Source: an uncultured Flavobacterium sp.
GTDB taxonomy: Bacteria; Bacteroidota; Bacteroidia; Flavobacteriales; Flavobacteriaceae
Assembly: GCF_943913405.1 (NCBI RefSeq)
Contig: NZ_CALTYA010000019.1
Span: forward strand, 3,965-67,964
Direction of reading: 5' to 3'
Length of the DNA: 64,000 nucleotides
Both the position numbers and the translations under genes were made by a program. This document shows positions 9,010 through 17,584 of this stretch, one piece after another; position 1 is the stretch's first letter, and each line of letters starts with the position of its first letter. The notes below the pieces were generated by a model. That model did no database searches and was not told the DNA's origin. It worked only from the letters and a program-made list of their open reading frames with translations.

Positions 9010-10151
9010 TGTGAAATGTTTAAATTTTTTAATGCATTTTTCAATCCACCAATAAATTGATTGATTTCATTTGAAGTAATAGATAAAGGAGGAAGAATTC
9101 TCAAAAGATTTTTTTGGGAAGCATTTCCGGTGAAAATAAATTGCTCGTAAATCAAGTTTTTTCGCAATTCAGTTACGTCAAAATCAAATTCCAAACCAAG
9201 CATCAAACCTTTTCCTTTGACTTTTTTAATCTCTGGAATTTCAGAAATTACGTCTAAAAAATAGACCGATTGCTGGTTTACATTTTCAATTAAATCTTCA
9301 TTTTCGATAATTTCCAAAACAGATATAGCCGATGCGCAAGCCAAATGATTGCCTCCAAAAGTGGTTCCTAACAAACCATACGAAGCTTTGAATTTATCGC
9401 TGATTAACAAGCCGCCGATTGGAAAACCATTTCCCATTCCTTTTGCCATCGTGATAATATCAGGTTTGATATTGTGATGCTGATGCGCAAAAAACTTTCC
9501 GGAACGGCCATAACCGCTTTGGATTTCGTCTAAAATCAAGATGACATTGTTTTCATTGCAGAGTTTTTCCAAATCTTGAAAAAAGAAAGTTGTTCCTTCA
9601 TCTAAACCGCCAACGCCTTGAATTCCTTCGATTATTATGGCTGTGATTTCATTTTCAGAAATGGCTTTTTTAACCAAATCAATTTGATTTAATGGAAGAA
9701 AAATAACTTCGTGATTGGCATTTATCGGCGCCACAATCGACGGATTATCAGTCACGGCAACCGAAGCTGAAGTTCTTCCGTGGAAGCTTTTTTCAAAGGC
9801 AATGACTTTTGACTTTTTATTATAGAAAGAAGCTAATTTTAAAGCGTTTTCGTTGGCTTCAGCACCAGAATTGCACAGAAAAACGCTGTAATCTGGATAG
9901 CCTGAAAATTCAGTTAGTTTCTTGGCAAAAGCTTCTTGCAAAGGATTTTGAATCGAATTAGAATAAAAGCCTATTTTTTCAATTTGATTTTTGATTGCTT
10001 CGACATATTTTGGATGTGAATGCCCGACAGAAATCACGCCGTGACCTCCATAAAAATCTAAATATTCTTGATTGTTTTCGTCCCAGACTTTTGCGCCTAA
10101 AGCTTTGACCGGATTGATATTATATATTGGATATACGTTGAATAAGCTCAT
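9006..10151 (-). CDS. argD: Acylornithine aminotransferase (class III)
   Basis: A 381-residue PLP enzyme that converts N-acylglutamate semialdehyde to N-acylornithine with glutamate as donor. 'GAEANENALKLA' binds the PLP phosphate, 'LDEIQSGYGRSG' holds the ring-binding Asp, and 'ITMAKGMGNGFPIGG' carries the Schiff-base Lys. The open frame reaches base 10184, but the family start is the Met of 'MSLFNVYPIYNINP', base 10151. The extra upstream codons would read into the inverted-repeat element. Its stop overlaps the argF' start (ATGA). The 105-base gap to argC is the longest within the operon. Confidence 0.93.
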   Translation of the reverse strand: MSLFNVYPIYNINPVKALGAKVWDENNQEYLDFYGGHGVISVGHSHPKYVEAIKNQIEKIGFYSNSIQNPLQEAFAKKLTEFSGYPDYSVFLCNSGAEANENALKLASFYNKKSKVIAFEKSFHGRTSASVAVTDNPSIVAPINANHEVIFLPLNQIDLVKKAISENEITAIIIEGIQGVGGLDEGTTFFFQDLEKLCNENNVILILDEIQSGYGRSGKFFAHQHHNIKPDIITMAKGMGNGFPIGGLLISDKFKASYGLLGTTFGGNHLACASAISVLEIIENEDLIENVNQQSVYFLDVISEIPEIKKVKGKGLMLGLEFDFDVTELRKNLIYEQFIFTGNASQKNLLRILPPLSITSNEINQFIGGLKNALKNLNISQ

Positions 10152-10177
10152 TTTTTTAGTTTTATATAGTTTTGTAT

Positions 10178-10254
10178 CCTGCAAGGTTTTTAAAACCTTA
10201 TAGGTTTTTGTTTTGGAAATTAATACCTACGAGGTCAAAAAAAGACCTTGCAGG
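10178..10254. repeat. Flavobacterium-type inverted repeat between argC and argD
   Basis: The arms cctgcaaggt (10178-10187) and accttgcagg (10245-10254) are perfect inverted copies. Between them, aaaacc/ggttt and acctacgaggt units repeat the same theme, so the whole 77 bases can fold into a long hairpin. This is the 'CCTGCAAGGTTTT...ACCTTGTAGG' class of dispersed element seen in Flavobacterium intergenic regions. Inside the operon it could act as a partial terminator or an mRNA-stability element. Confidence 0.7.
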
Positions 10255-10256
10255 AA

Positions 10257-11234
10257 TTAAAATCCGCTTGGTTTTAATTTTAATCCTGTGGTTTCTTCTA
10301 AACCAAACATCAAATTCATATTCTGAATTGCCTGGCCAGAAGCGCCTTTCAAGAGATTGTCTATTACCGAAGTCATCAAAAGATAGTTTCCTTTTTTCTC
10401 TAAACTGATGATGCATTTGTTCGTTTGAACTGCCATTTTTAAATTTATGTTTTCGTTCGAAATGAATACAAATGGATGATTTTCATAGAAATTTTGATAG
10501 ATTTCGGTCAATTCTTCCAAGTTTTTGTCCGTTTTTGTATAAAGCGTTGCAAAAATTCCTCTGGTAAATTCACCACGATTTGGAATGAACAAAATCTCGC
10601 TTTCAAAACCGTTTTGCAATTGATTTAAACTCTGATTTATTTCTGCTAAATGCTGGTGCTCGAATGCTTTGTAATGTGAAATATTTGAATTTCTCCAGCT
10701 GTGATGTGACGTTTCGGTTGGCTGAACTCCCGCGCCAGTGCTACCGGTTACTGCATTTATGTTAACGTCATTTTGCAATAAATTTGCGGAAGCCAAAGGC
10801 AAAAGCGCCAGTTGAATCGCTGTAGCAAAACAACCTGGATTTGCGATGTATTTGGCTGTTGTGATTTCATTTCTATTCAATTCTGGCAGACCATAAATAA
10901 AATTTTCAGATTGAAATTCTGCATCCTTATTTAATCTAAAATCGTTGCTCAAGTCAATAATTCTAGTGTGTGAAGCAAATTTATTTTGTTCTAAAAAAGC
11001 TTTCGATTTTCCGTGACCAAGACATAGAAAAACCACGTTTACTTCTGGATTTATTTTGTTTGTAAATAACAAATCGAGTTCTCCAATCAAATCTGGATGC
11101 GCATTTGTCAACGGTTTTCCGGCTTGGGAAGTGCTAAAAACAAAGTCGATTTCCACATTTGGATGATTGGCTAAAATTCTGAGAAGTTCGCCTGACGTGT
11201 AGCCGGCGCCTCCGATAATTCCTGCTTTAATCAT
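10257..11234 (-). CDS. argC: N-acyl-gamma-glutamyl-phosphate reductase
   Basis: A 325-residue NADPH-dependent enzyme that reduces N-acylglutamyl phosphate to the semialdehyde. 'GIIGGAGYTSGELLRIL' at the N-terminus is the Rossmann glycine loop with the ArgC-specific GYTG-like stretch. 'NPGCFATAIQLALLPL' contains the nucleophilic Cys, and 'GSTGAGVQPTETSHHSW' is a further conserved block. Its start overlaps the end of argG by 8 bases. Length and motifs match the short bacterial ArgC type. Confidence 0.95.
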   Translation of the reverse strand: MIKAGIIGGAGYTSGELLRILANHPNVEIDFVFSTSQAGKPLTNAHPDLIGELDLLFTNKINPEVNVVFLCLGHGKSKAFLEQNKFASHTRIIDLSNDFRLNKDAEFQSENFIYGLPELNRNEITTAKYIANPGCFATAIQLALLPLASANLLQNDVNINAVTGSTGAGVQPTETSHHSWRNSNISHYKAFEHQHLAEINQSLNQLQNGFESEILFIPNRGEFTRGIFATLYTKTDKNLEELTEIYQNFYENHPFVFISNENINLKMAVQTNKCIISLEKKGNYLLMTSVIDNLLKGASGQAIQNMNLMFGLEETTGLKLKPSGF

Positions 11235-12420
11235 AATCTACGGCATTTACTTGTGAATAAATCGATTGTGCATTTCCGAAAACTTTGATGAAACCTTTGG
11301 CATCATCAGCCGTCCAAGCGTTGTTCATTTCGCCGTATTGGCCGAATTTTGTGTTCATCAAATCGTGATCAGACTCAATTCCGTCCAACAAAAAATGATA
11401 AGGTTTTAAGGTTACAGTTACATTTCCGGAAACATTTTTCTGAGTATCTTCTAAAAAAACTTCGATGTTTCTCATAATCGGATCTAAATATTGGCCTTCG
11501 TGAAAAAGCATTCCATACCAATTTCCAAGCTGTTCTTTCCAATATTGCTGCCATTTTCCGAGTGTATGTTTTTCTAGAAGATGATGCGCTTTCAGAATAA
11601 TTATCGGAGCTCCGGCTTCAAAACCAACTCTTCCTTTGATGCCGATGATTGTGTCACCAACGTGAATATCTCTTCCGATTGCGAACGCATTTGCCAGTTT
11701 TTCCAGCTTCACGATATTTGCAGTCGGCTTGTCAAATTCATTGTTGATTCCTATTAATTCGCCTTTTTCAAAATTCAGAATCACTTTTTCAGCATCTGTT
11801 TTTTGCAATTGCGAAGGATAAGCGCTGTCTGGCAACGGAAGGTTTGAAGTCAGCGTTTCTTTTCCGCCAACACTCGTTCCCCAAATTCCTTTGTTGATCG
11901 AATATTGCGCTTTTTCCCAAGAATAATCCACGCCATTTTTCTGCAGATAATCGACTTCTTCTTGTCTTGACAATTTCAAATCTCTGATTGGCGTGATGAT
12001 TTCCATTTCAGGAGCGATGGTTTGGAAAATCAAGTCGAAACGAATTTGGTCGTTTCCCGCGCCAGTGCTTCCGTGAGCGATGGCAGACGCGCCCACTTTC
12101 TTGGCATATTTTACCGCTTCAATCGCTTGAAAAACTCTTTCGGCACTTACAGAAAGCGGGTAGGTGTTGTTTTTTAAAACATTTCCGAAGACTAAAAATT
12201 TGATTGCTTTTTCATAATAATTTTCTATAATATCCAAATTGATATGATTCGCGCTTCCTAATTCGTAGGCTCTTTTTTCTATCGCATTTAATTCCTCTTC
12301 GTCGAAACCACCAGTATTTATCAGCACTGTGTGAACTTCCAGCTGTTTTTCATTCTTCAAATATTTAAGGCAAAAAGAAGTGTCTAATCCACCGCTGTAT
12401 GCTAAAACTACTTTTTTCAT
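11227..12420 (-). CDS. argG: Argininosuccinate synthase
   Basis: A 397-residue ATP-dependent ligase that joins citrulline and aspartate. The N-terminal 'VLAYSGGLDTSFCLKYL' is the PP-loop that binds ATP. 'AHGSTGAGNDQIRFDL' and 'SVGGKETLTSNLPLPDSAYP' are conserved substrate-binding blocks. It lies second in the operon, 2 bases behind the GNAT gene and overlapping argC by 8 bases. Because citrulline is released from N-acylcitrulline in this pathway, ArgG should act after the ArgE-like step. Confidence 0.96.
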   Translation of the reverse strand: MKKVVLAYSGGLDTSFCLKYLKNEKQLEVHTVLINTGGFDEEELNAIEKRAYELGSANHINLDIIENYYEKAIKFLVFGNVLKNNTYPLSVSAERVFQAIEAVKYAKKVGASAIAHGSTGAGNDQIRFDLIFQTIAPEMEIITPIRDLKLSRQEEVDYLQKNGVDYSWEKAQYSINKGIWGTSVGGKETLTSNLPLPDSAYPSQLQKTDAEKVILNFEKGELIGINNEFDKPTANIVKLEKLANAFAIGRDIHVGDTIIGIKGRVGFEAGAPIIILKAHHLLEKHTLGKWQQYWKEQLGNWYGMLFHEGQYLDPIMRNIEVFLEDTQKNVSGNVTVTLKPYHFLLDGIESDHDLMNTKFGQYGEMNNAWTADDAKGFIKVFGNAQSIYSQVNAVDYD

Positions 12421-12422
12421 AA

Positions 12423-13031
12423 TTATTTTTTTAGGAAAGTCTGCTTGATTTGTTTCAATCTTGTCAGTACTTTTTTATTGAATTTTATTTCTTCCGTTTT
12501 TTTGTTATTTGGATCATAAAGCATTCCCGTACAAAGGCACATTTTGAATTCTTTTCTTTCTAAAATATCATAATTCGTACAGCCTTTGCAACCATTCCAA
12601 AAGGTTTGGTCAGCCGTTAATTCGGAGAATGGAACCGGTTTGTAACCCAAATCGGAATTGATTTTCATTACCGCCAAACCTGTCGTGATTCCGAAGATTT
12701 TTGCGCCTGGATATTTTTCTTGGGAATATTCAAAAACCTTCTTCTTGATTTTTTTGGCAAGGCCCAAATGTCTGTAATCAGGATGCACGATGAGTCCAGA
12801 ATTGGCAACAAATTGTCCGTGTTGCCAGCTTTCGATATAGCAGAAACCGGCAAATTTTCCGTTTTCTAAAGCGATGATGGCATCGTGATTTTGCATCTTT
12901 TTCTGGATGTATTCTGGCGATCTTTTGGCGATTCCGGTTCCTCTCAAAAGGGCAGAAGCTTCCATCGTGTCGCAGATCTCTTGTGCAAATTTATAGTGCT
13001 CTTCTTGAGCAATATTAATGGATACATTCAT
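12423..13031 (-). CDS. GNAT-family acyltransferase, probable N-acylglutamate synthase
   Basis: A 202-residue GNAT-fold protein opening the arginine operon. 'GLIVHPDYRHLGLAKKIKKKVFEYSQ' is the acyl-CoA-binding motif A (R/Q-x-x-G-x-A/G in the form RHLGLA). 'FGITTGLAVMKINSDLGYKPVPF' is the C-terminal motif B. A cysteine group ('WNGCKGCTNYDIL', then 'CLCTGMLYD') follows in the last 60 residues. The position and the absence of an ArgJ or classical ArgA suggest that it makes N-acetyl- or N-succinyl-glutamate, the first committed step. The function is inferred from context; the fold is clear. Confidence 0.8.
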   Translation of the reverse strand: MNVSINIAQEEHYKFAQEICDTMEASALLRGTGIAKRSPEYIQKKMQNHDAIIALENGKFAGFCYIESWQHGQFVANSGLIVHPDYRHLGLAKKIKKKVFEYSQEKYPGAKIFGITTGLAVMKINSDLGYKPVPFSELTADQTFWNGCKGCTNYDILERKEFKMCLCTGMLYDPNNKKTEEIKFNKKVLTRLKQIKQTFLKK

Positions 13032-13432
13032 CTTGAAATGTATGATTTGATTAAAAATAAAAGGATTTTTTTTAGTGCGGGAAGTAAGAATAGGGCGGAC
13101 CTATTCCATAAAAATAGCTACAGACCTAAGGCCGGAAAAAAGCCAAAGCTGTAAATCTTAAAAATAATAATGTATAGTCAGGATTATAAAATCCTAAGAA
13201 AATAGCTGAAAATTTCAAAATGTGAAAAATGAGAAATGAATAAAATAATTCGGAATCGATTTACTTTGGCGGCAAATTATGACCGCACAACCCGTGAAGT
13301 TTGGGTTGAAATTGTCCGTGAAGTTATATGTAACTTGTAATTATTCATCGGTGCAAATGTATATCAAAAAAAATGATGTTTTCTATAAAAAATGTTTTTT
13401 TAACAAATTGTGCGGAATTTATGCCAATAAAA
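13032..13432 (-). promoter_or_regulatory. Long structured leader and promoter region of the arginine operon
   Basis: About 400 non-coding bases upstream of the operon. A minus-strand TAnnTTTG element (caaatgta on the plus strand, 13354-13361) suggests a leader of roughly 315 nt. Within it are a perfect 7-bp hairpin at 13088-13106 (gaatagg/cctattc), tandem 'ccgtgaagtt' units near 13312-13324 and 13291-13300, and small AACCC/GGGTT and GCGG/CCGC stems. The sequence tgaataaaataattc (13237-13251) resembles an ArgR box on paper. No matching -33 TTG was found. Confidence 0.5.
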
Positions 13433-13461
13433 AAGCCTGAAATCTTTTAAATTTCAGGCTT
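13433..13461. terminator. Bidirectional hairpin terminator
   Basis: The perfect inverted arms aagcctgaaat (13433-13443) and atttcaggctt (13451-13461) are flanked by A/T runs on both sides. It lies 17 bases after the amidase stop and would end that minus-strand transcript. Confidence 0.85.
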
Positions 13462-13478
13462 AAAAAATATTTTTCAGC

Positions 13479-14948
13479 TTAATTCTTAATCACTTTTTTA
13501 GTAAATTCTTGGTTGTCAATTGTAATATTTACCATATAGATTCCGGCAGGGAAATTAGAAATATCAACTTCAATTTCTGAATTCATATCTTTGATATTCA
13601 GTTCTTTATTTTGGATTGATTTTCCGGTTACATCATAAATTACATAGCTTGCTTTATTCTCAACTTGTTTGTTTAATGAAAGCACAAACTTGCCATTATT
13701 TGGATTCGGATACAATTTAATTTCTGCTTCAGAATTGGTAGAATTTGCCATTCTTGCACTGCCACAACTTGTAGCCGTTTTCGAAAGTGTTCCATTTGAA
13801 TTATTGATGTTTCCGTTGGCATTTTTAGCTTTTACGTAGTAAGTATACGAAGTTCCAGCAACAATTAAGTACGTATTTAAGAAGGAATTTCCAGTCAAAT
13901 CTTGTGCATAAAGGTTTCCATTTCTATAAATATCATAGGAAGTTGCATTGCTTGAAGTTGTCCAAGTTACGTTTATGGCGCTTTGGGTTCCGCTGCACGT
14001 TGCGGTCAAAGTAACTGTGAAACTTCCCGGAGTTGCGCTGCAATTTAAAGTCGTAGCAGAAAGCGTTCCGTTAGAATTATTTGTTCCTAAAGTTCCATTT
14101 TTAGCTTTTACGTAATAAGTATAGGCTGTTCCCGCAGTTACAGCTGTATTTAAATATTGTGTTCCGGCAATATTGCTGGCATAAAGCGCACCATTTCTGT
14201 AAATATCATAACCAGTTGCATTGGCAGAAGCAGTCCAATTCAATCTATTTCTAGTTGCAGTTCCAACACATTCTGGAGTTAAAGTCAAAGTGAAACTTCC
14301 GGGAGCCGAAGCTGCACTGCAAGTCAAATTTAAATTTGATTTTAGGGCATTGAAATAAGCCAGGGCAAAATTATCGCGCCAGCTGTCGCTGTTTAGTTTA
14401 TTTGCATCGGAAGTCGTGTCCACAAAACCAATTTCATTTAAACAAGCTGTAGCTGAAGAATATCTCAAAACGCCTAAATGATATGCCAAAAAGCTATTAT
14501 CTTCAACACATCTTCTGTTGCTCCAAGCACCGTGAGTGACCATGTCTGCTTGGATTTTTTGCGCAAAAGCAATATCTGGAGCCGTGTCTGTATCGTCAGC
14601 AGTGCAATAAAAAGTTTCAGTTCCTGTTCCACCGCCGGCATTGCAATGAATGCTCACAAGTCGATCAGCATTCCAATTGTTTGACATTAAGGCTCTTTGA
14701 TTTACAGAAATCCAGCCGTTTACATTTGTGGTTCGTGTCAGGTAAGTCGTCCAAGTACAGCTTCCGTCGATTAGAGCTTTAGTTTTTTGCCCTACAGCTA
14801 GCGAAGTCTCGATTTCGGTAACCGTTCTTCCGTCAGGATTATCACTTGTGCTCGTGCCATAACCGTGGCCCGGATCAAGAACAATAATTTGTGCGTTCAT
14901 CCCTAAAGTCACTAGAAATAAACCAAGTATAAAAGTAATTTTTTTCAT
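13479..14948 (-). CDS. Secreted N-acetylmuramoyl-L-alanine amidase with FN3-like repeats and T9SS tail
   Basis: A 489-residue protein. Signal peptide 1-19. Amidase_3 domain about 20-210 with zinc ligands His28 ('DPGHGYG'), Glu in 'TEIETSLA' (45 or 47) and His101 ('SIHCNAG'), and catalytic Glu172 ('LNEIGFVD'). Two fibronectin-III-like repeats follow at about 215-303 and 306-395, each opening 'PGSFT..LT..C' and containing 'YDIYRNG.LYA'. The type A sorting domain 'LYPNPNNGKF...NFPAGIYMVNI...KKVIKN' occupies about 412-489. It should cleave the stem peptide from peptidoglycan and be exported by the type IX system to the surface or medium. It lies 1 base behind the propeller gene. Confidence 0.93.
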   Translation of the reverse strand: MKKITFILGLFLVTLGMNAQIIVLDPGHGYGTSTSDNPDGRTVTEIETSLAVGQKTKALIDGSCTWTTYLTRTTNVNGWISVNQRALMSNNWNADRLVSIHCNAGGGTGTETFYCTADDTDTAPDIAFAQKIQADMVTHGAWSNRRCVEDNSFLAYHLGVLRYSSATACLNEIGFVDTTSDANKLNSDSWRDNFALAYFNALKSNLNLTCSAASAPGSFTLTLTPECVGTATRNRLNWTASANATGYDIYRNGALYASNIAGTQYLNTAVTAGTAYTYYVKAKNGTLGTNNSNGTLSATTLNCSATPGSFTVTLTATCSGTQSAINVTWTTSSNATSYDIYRNGNLYAQDLTGNSFLNTYLIVAGTSYTYYVKAKNANGNINNSNGTLSKTATSCGSARMANSTNSEAEIKLYPNPNNGKFVLSLNKQVENKASYVIYDVTGKSIQNKELNIKDMNSEIEVDISNFPAGIYMVNITIDNQEFTKKVIKN

Positions 14949-14949
14949 C

Positions 14950-15792
14950 TTAATTGATTTTTAGGGTTGCTAAAAAGAGTCTTCCGGTTTTGTCATCCGA
15001 GAAAAGAACCTTGTCTTTGAAAATTGTAGGGAACATTTCTGCGATAACTTCTGTGTTCGTAATCTTTTTTGTCTTTGCATTTTGCACGTCAAAAAGATAC
15101 AATTCAGAGTTGGTTACGGAATGCCCGTCTTCACTTTCGTCTAAAAATCCAATAAGATGTTTGTCGTCATCGGTCCAAGCGGTTGCAATTCCGGTTCCGA
15201 TTTTTTTTCCTTTAGAATTGCCGTCGATGTCATAAATAAAAATATCAGCTCCATTGTGAACTGCTACTTTTTTTCCGTCATTTGAAATAATTGCATTGTA
15301 AAATTGGCCTTCAGCATTAGTCACTGTCCAAGTTTTAGATGTAGTTAAATCCTTAGCTTCAATTTTTAAATTGGATAAATTCGTATAAACTACAACTTGA
15401 TTTTCACCATTATAAGAAGGCAAATAATTGTGGTCAATTTCAGAAGCTTTCTTCGAATGATTGTCTTTTACGTAGTAATTAATCACCTTTGAATTGGTAA
15501 AATACTCGTTTTCAGCTTTCTCTTTAAAATAAAAAGATTCTCCAGATTTGTCCCAAGAATAAGCATAACCGCTTCCGGGCTTGTTCGAAATTTCTTTGAC
15601 TGATTTGTCTTTAAGATTTAGAAGGTAAACACCTTTCATATGTTCGCCCGTCAGCAAAACGAATTCTCCAGTAGGAGAGAAAACCGGATTTGTATAAAAG
15701 CCGTCGACTTCAATACGTTCAAATTTGTCAATTTTCTGCGCATAAATTGACATGCTCAGCAGGAATGAGCATAACATAGTAAGTTTATTCAT
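14950..15792 (-). CDS. Exported TolB/PD40-like beta-propeller protein
   Basis: A 280-residue protein with a signal peptide (1-18, 'LSMSIYAQ') and repeated beta-propeller blades of the TolB/PD40 kind: 'NPVFSPTGEFVLLTG', 'AYSWDKSGESFYFKE', 'AIISNDGKKVAVHNGADIFIYDI', 'ATAWTDDDKHLIGF', 'MFPTIFKDKVLFSDD'. About six blades can be picked out. No catalytic motif is visible. It is the first gene of a two-gene unit with the secreted amidase, 1 base apart, so it may assist or partner with that enzyme in the periplasm. Function unknown. Confidence 0.75.
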   Translation of the reverse strand: MNKLTMLCSFLLSMSIYAQKIDKFERIEVDGFYTNPVFSPTGEFVLLTGEHMKGVYLLNLKDKSVKEISNKPGSGYAYSWDKSGESFYFKEKAENEYFTNSKVINYYVKDNHSKKASEIDHNYLPSYNGENQVVVYTNLSNLKIEAKDLTTSKTWTVTNAEGQFYNAIISNDGKKVAVHNGADIFIYDIDGNSKGKKIGTGIATAWTDDDKHLIGFLDESEDGHSVTNSELYLFDVQNAKTKKITNTEVIAEMFPTIFKDKVLFSDDKTGRLFLATLKIN

Positions 15793-15911
15793 AATGTAAG
15801 ATTTAGGTTGTGATAAATTTAACCTAAAATAGCTTACGAATAAATGTTACTTGTGTTAATTTATTATGATATAATTTGTGTTTAAATTAAAGTGCGATTA
15901 AAAATAAGATT

Positions 15912-17093
15912 TTATCTTCTAATTCTATTTCTAGAAACGATGTCCTTAAGTTTAATTTTCAAATCTTCGCCAGTGTCAAAAACCATCTGCTCGTTTGAAG
16001 GAAAAGGAACCGCTCTGCTTCCAAAATAAGTATAATATGTCTCATCGACCGCTCTTTTATCGCCACGATAAGTCGAATAAATATTCTCAAAAACAAATTC
16101 ACTTGCCAAAGGAAAAGTCTCGATCAGCTGATTGGTGCTGTAATCTAAATAATCAACTTTTGCAGTAACTTGCGCCGCTTTGAACTGCGTAAATTCATAA
16201 ATTTCAATTTTGATAGTCTTGAATTTATCTACTTTTATCGGATTTCCAAGGCTGTCTTTTACTACATTTCCTCGTGAATCAGTAAGCGTTTTTACACCGT
16301 CTTTAATCTCTTTCTCCTTGATAAATTCTTTCTCCTTGATTTGTTCTGGCGTAATATTGATCTGGCGGAAATTCACCACAATGCCGAAATCATATGTAAT
16401 TCCTTTTTGCTTATTCGTATGAAAAACCGTCCATTTATCATTCATTCCGTTTGTGCTGAAATCTAATAAATCATTTTGCAAACGTGTTGGAATCACCATA
16501 TTTGTCTCATTTTTCAAAGAAACATTCACATAATCAGTTCCTAAAGCGTGCGCTTGGTCAAGTAATTTTGCTACATCTTTATAACCCGGATTTATCTGAT
16601 CTAAATATTCTAAATCATCAAAAGCACGGCGAATCGTCATCTTGTCTTTCGTCAGCAAAAGTGCCTTAGCATTTTCATATAAATATTTCGAAAGCGTATT
16701 TTTACTGCTCACAATTTGATCGGTATAATCATCAAAAGGAAAAATTGCATTCCTGTTTTCCTTCATCAAGCGCAATGGCAAAATCGGACGAATTTTCTCC
16801 TGGCGATTATTTAATTGTATATAAGTAGTGTAGATTTTTTCAAAATTCCTCGGATTCGCTTCCTTTGTCAGCAATTTTATGTCGCTCAAATCACGCTCTT
16901 TCGCCTTTGCAAAAGCTTCCTCTAAAAGATAAATATAAACCTGTTTTCCTTTTTTGTCCTTATTTGAGCGCAAACCGCTGACAGCATTATCAATCGCACC
17001 GTCATAATCCCCGCTGTTCAGCATGTTTGTAGTCTGCTTTACGCCACAGGAAGCCAAAATAAGCAATAAAAACAAAGTCGTAATTTTCTTCAT
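15912..17093 (-). CDS. Conserved Flavobacterial lipoprotein
   Basis: A 393-residue protein with a lipobox: 'MKKITTLFLLLILASCGVK' (Cys16 as the acylation site; Gly then Val follow). The mature part begins with a short helical repeat region ('MLNSGDYDGAIDNAVSGLRSNKDKKGKQVYIYLLEEAFAKA') that looks TPR-like. A beta-rich second half follows, with a Lys/Glu-rich charged stretch near residues 255-295. No enzymatic motif. Similar single-copy lipoproteins are found across Flavobacteriaceae without assigned function. A possible minus-strand -7 element, caaatata on the plus strand at 17111-17118, lies 18 bases upstream. Confidence 0.7.
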   Translation of the reverse strand: MKKITTLFLLLILASCGVKQTTNMLNSGDYDGAIDNAVSGLRSNKDKKGKQVYIYLLEEAFAKAKERDLSDIKLLTKEANPRNFEKIYTTYIQLNNRQEKIRPILPLRLMKENRNAIFPFDDYTDQIVSSKNTLSKYLYENAKALLLTKDKMTIRRAFDDLEYLDQINPGYKDVAKLLDQAHALGTDYVNVSLKNETNMVIPTRLQNDLLDFSTNGMNDKWTVFHTNKQKGITYDFGIVVNFRQINITPEQIKEKEFIKEKEIKDGVKTLTDSRGNVVKDSLGNPIKVDKFKTIKIEIYEFTQFKAAQVTAKVDYLDYSTNQLIETFPLASEFVFENIYSTYRGDKRAVDETYYTYFGSRAVPFPSNEQMVFDTGEDLKIKLKDIVSRNRIRR

Positions 17094-17110
17094 AAAAGTT
17101 AAATTTGAGG

Positions 17111-17118
17111 CAAATATA
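17111..17118 (-). promoter_or_regulatory. Candidate -7 element of the lipoprotein gene
   Basis: Reads TATATTTG on the minus strand, matching TAnnTTTG. No TTG was found at the expected distance upstream, so the assignment is tentative. Confidence 0.35.
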
Positions 17119-17239
17119 TATTATTTTTTGAAGCTATTTCCCGCTTTACGTTCCAATATTTTCACGGCTGGCTTTTTTTGCAAGAAGAAAAAAGTTCCGA
17201 AGTTTCGGAACCGCTGGTCGCTTTTTTTCTCCAGTGTTA

Positions 17240-17363
17240 CCTCGACTGCGCTCGGGATGACAAATAGAAACTCAAAAAAAGGGTTAATCAAAAATTTTCA
17301 GTAAAAAAATATTTTTAATAATTTTCAAGGCAAATCTTGTTGTCATCCCGAGCGCAGTCGAGG
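17240..17363. repeat. 24-bp perfect inverted repeat (dispersed Bacteroidota element)
   Basis: Bases 17240-17263 are the exact reverse complement of 17340-17363, with 76 bases between them. The core 'ctcgactgcgctcgggatga' is the widespread 'GTCATCCCGAGCGCAGTCGAG' intergenic repeat of Bacteroidota, present here as a facing pair. Confidence 0.85.
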
Positions 17364-17584
17364 GAACGCAAAGTTTTCGACAACGCCGAGTCCCGAAGTT
17401 TGCAAAAATTCAAAAAGTTTCTCAATTAGCCCTGATGGTGCGATTGTTTGAACTCTTTCTTCTGCTAACAGGCAGAAGAAAAGTGAGTCGTTCCAGCAGG
17501 AAAAGGGATTGCTGATAATTTACTGCCGATTCGCTGCAAAAAAAAAGCTCCGATTTCTCGAAGCTTTTAAAATATCTAAAAATA

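Larger units (their letters stand above)
17094..17584. other. Intergenic region holding a long inverted repeat
   Basis: About 490 bases between two minus-strand genes. Apart from the 24-bp inverted repeat listed separately, it contains poly-A/T tracts and no convincing gene. The small minus-strand frame at 17422-17637 overlaps fahA and has no homology I recognise. Confidence 0.5.

Noticed and set aside
8341..9055. Plus-strand frames of 153 and 172 codons over argF'
   Set aside because: Antisense shadows of a well-conserved enzyme gene.
13237..13251. ArgR-box-like sequence upstream of the arginine operon
   Set aside because: Single weak match in AT-rich DNA, and it would lie within the transcribed leader if the -7 element at 13354-13361 is real; kept only as a remark in the leader entry.
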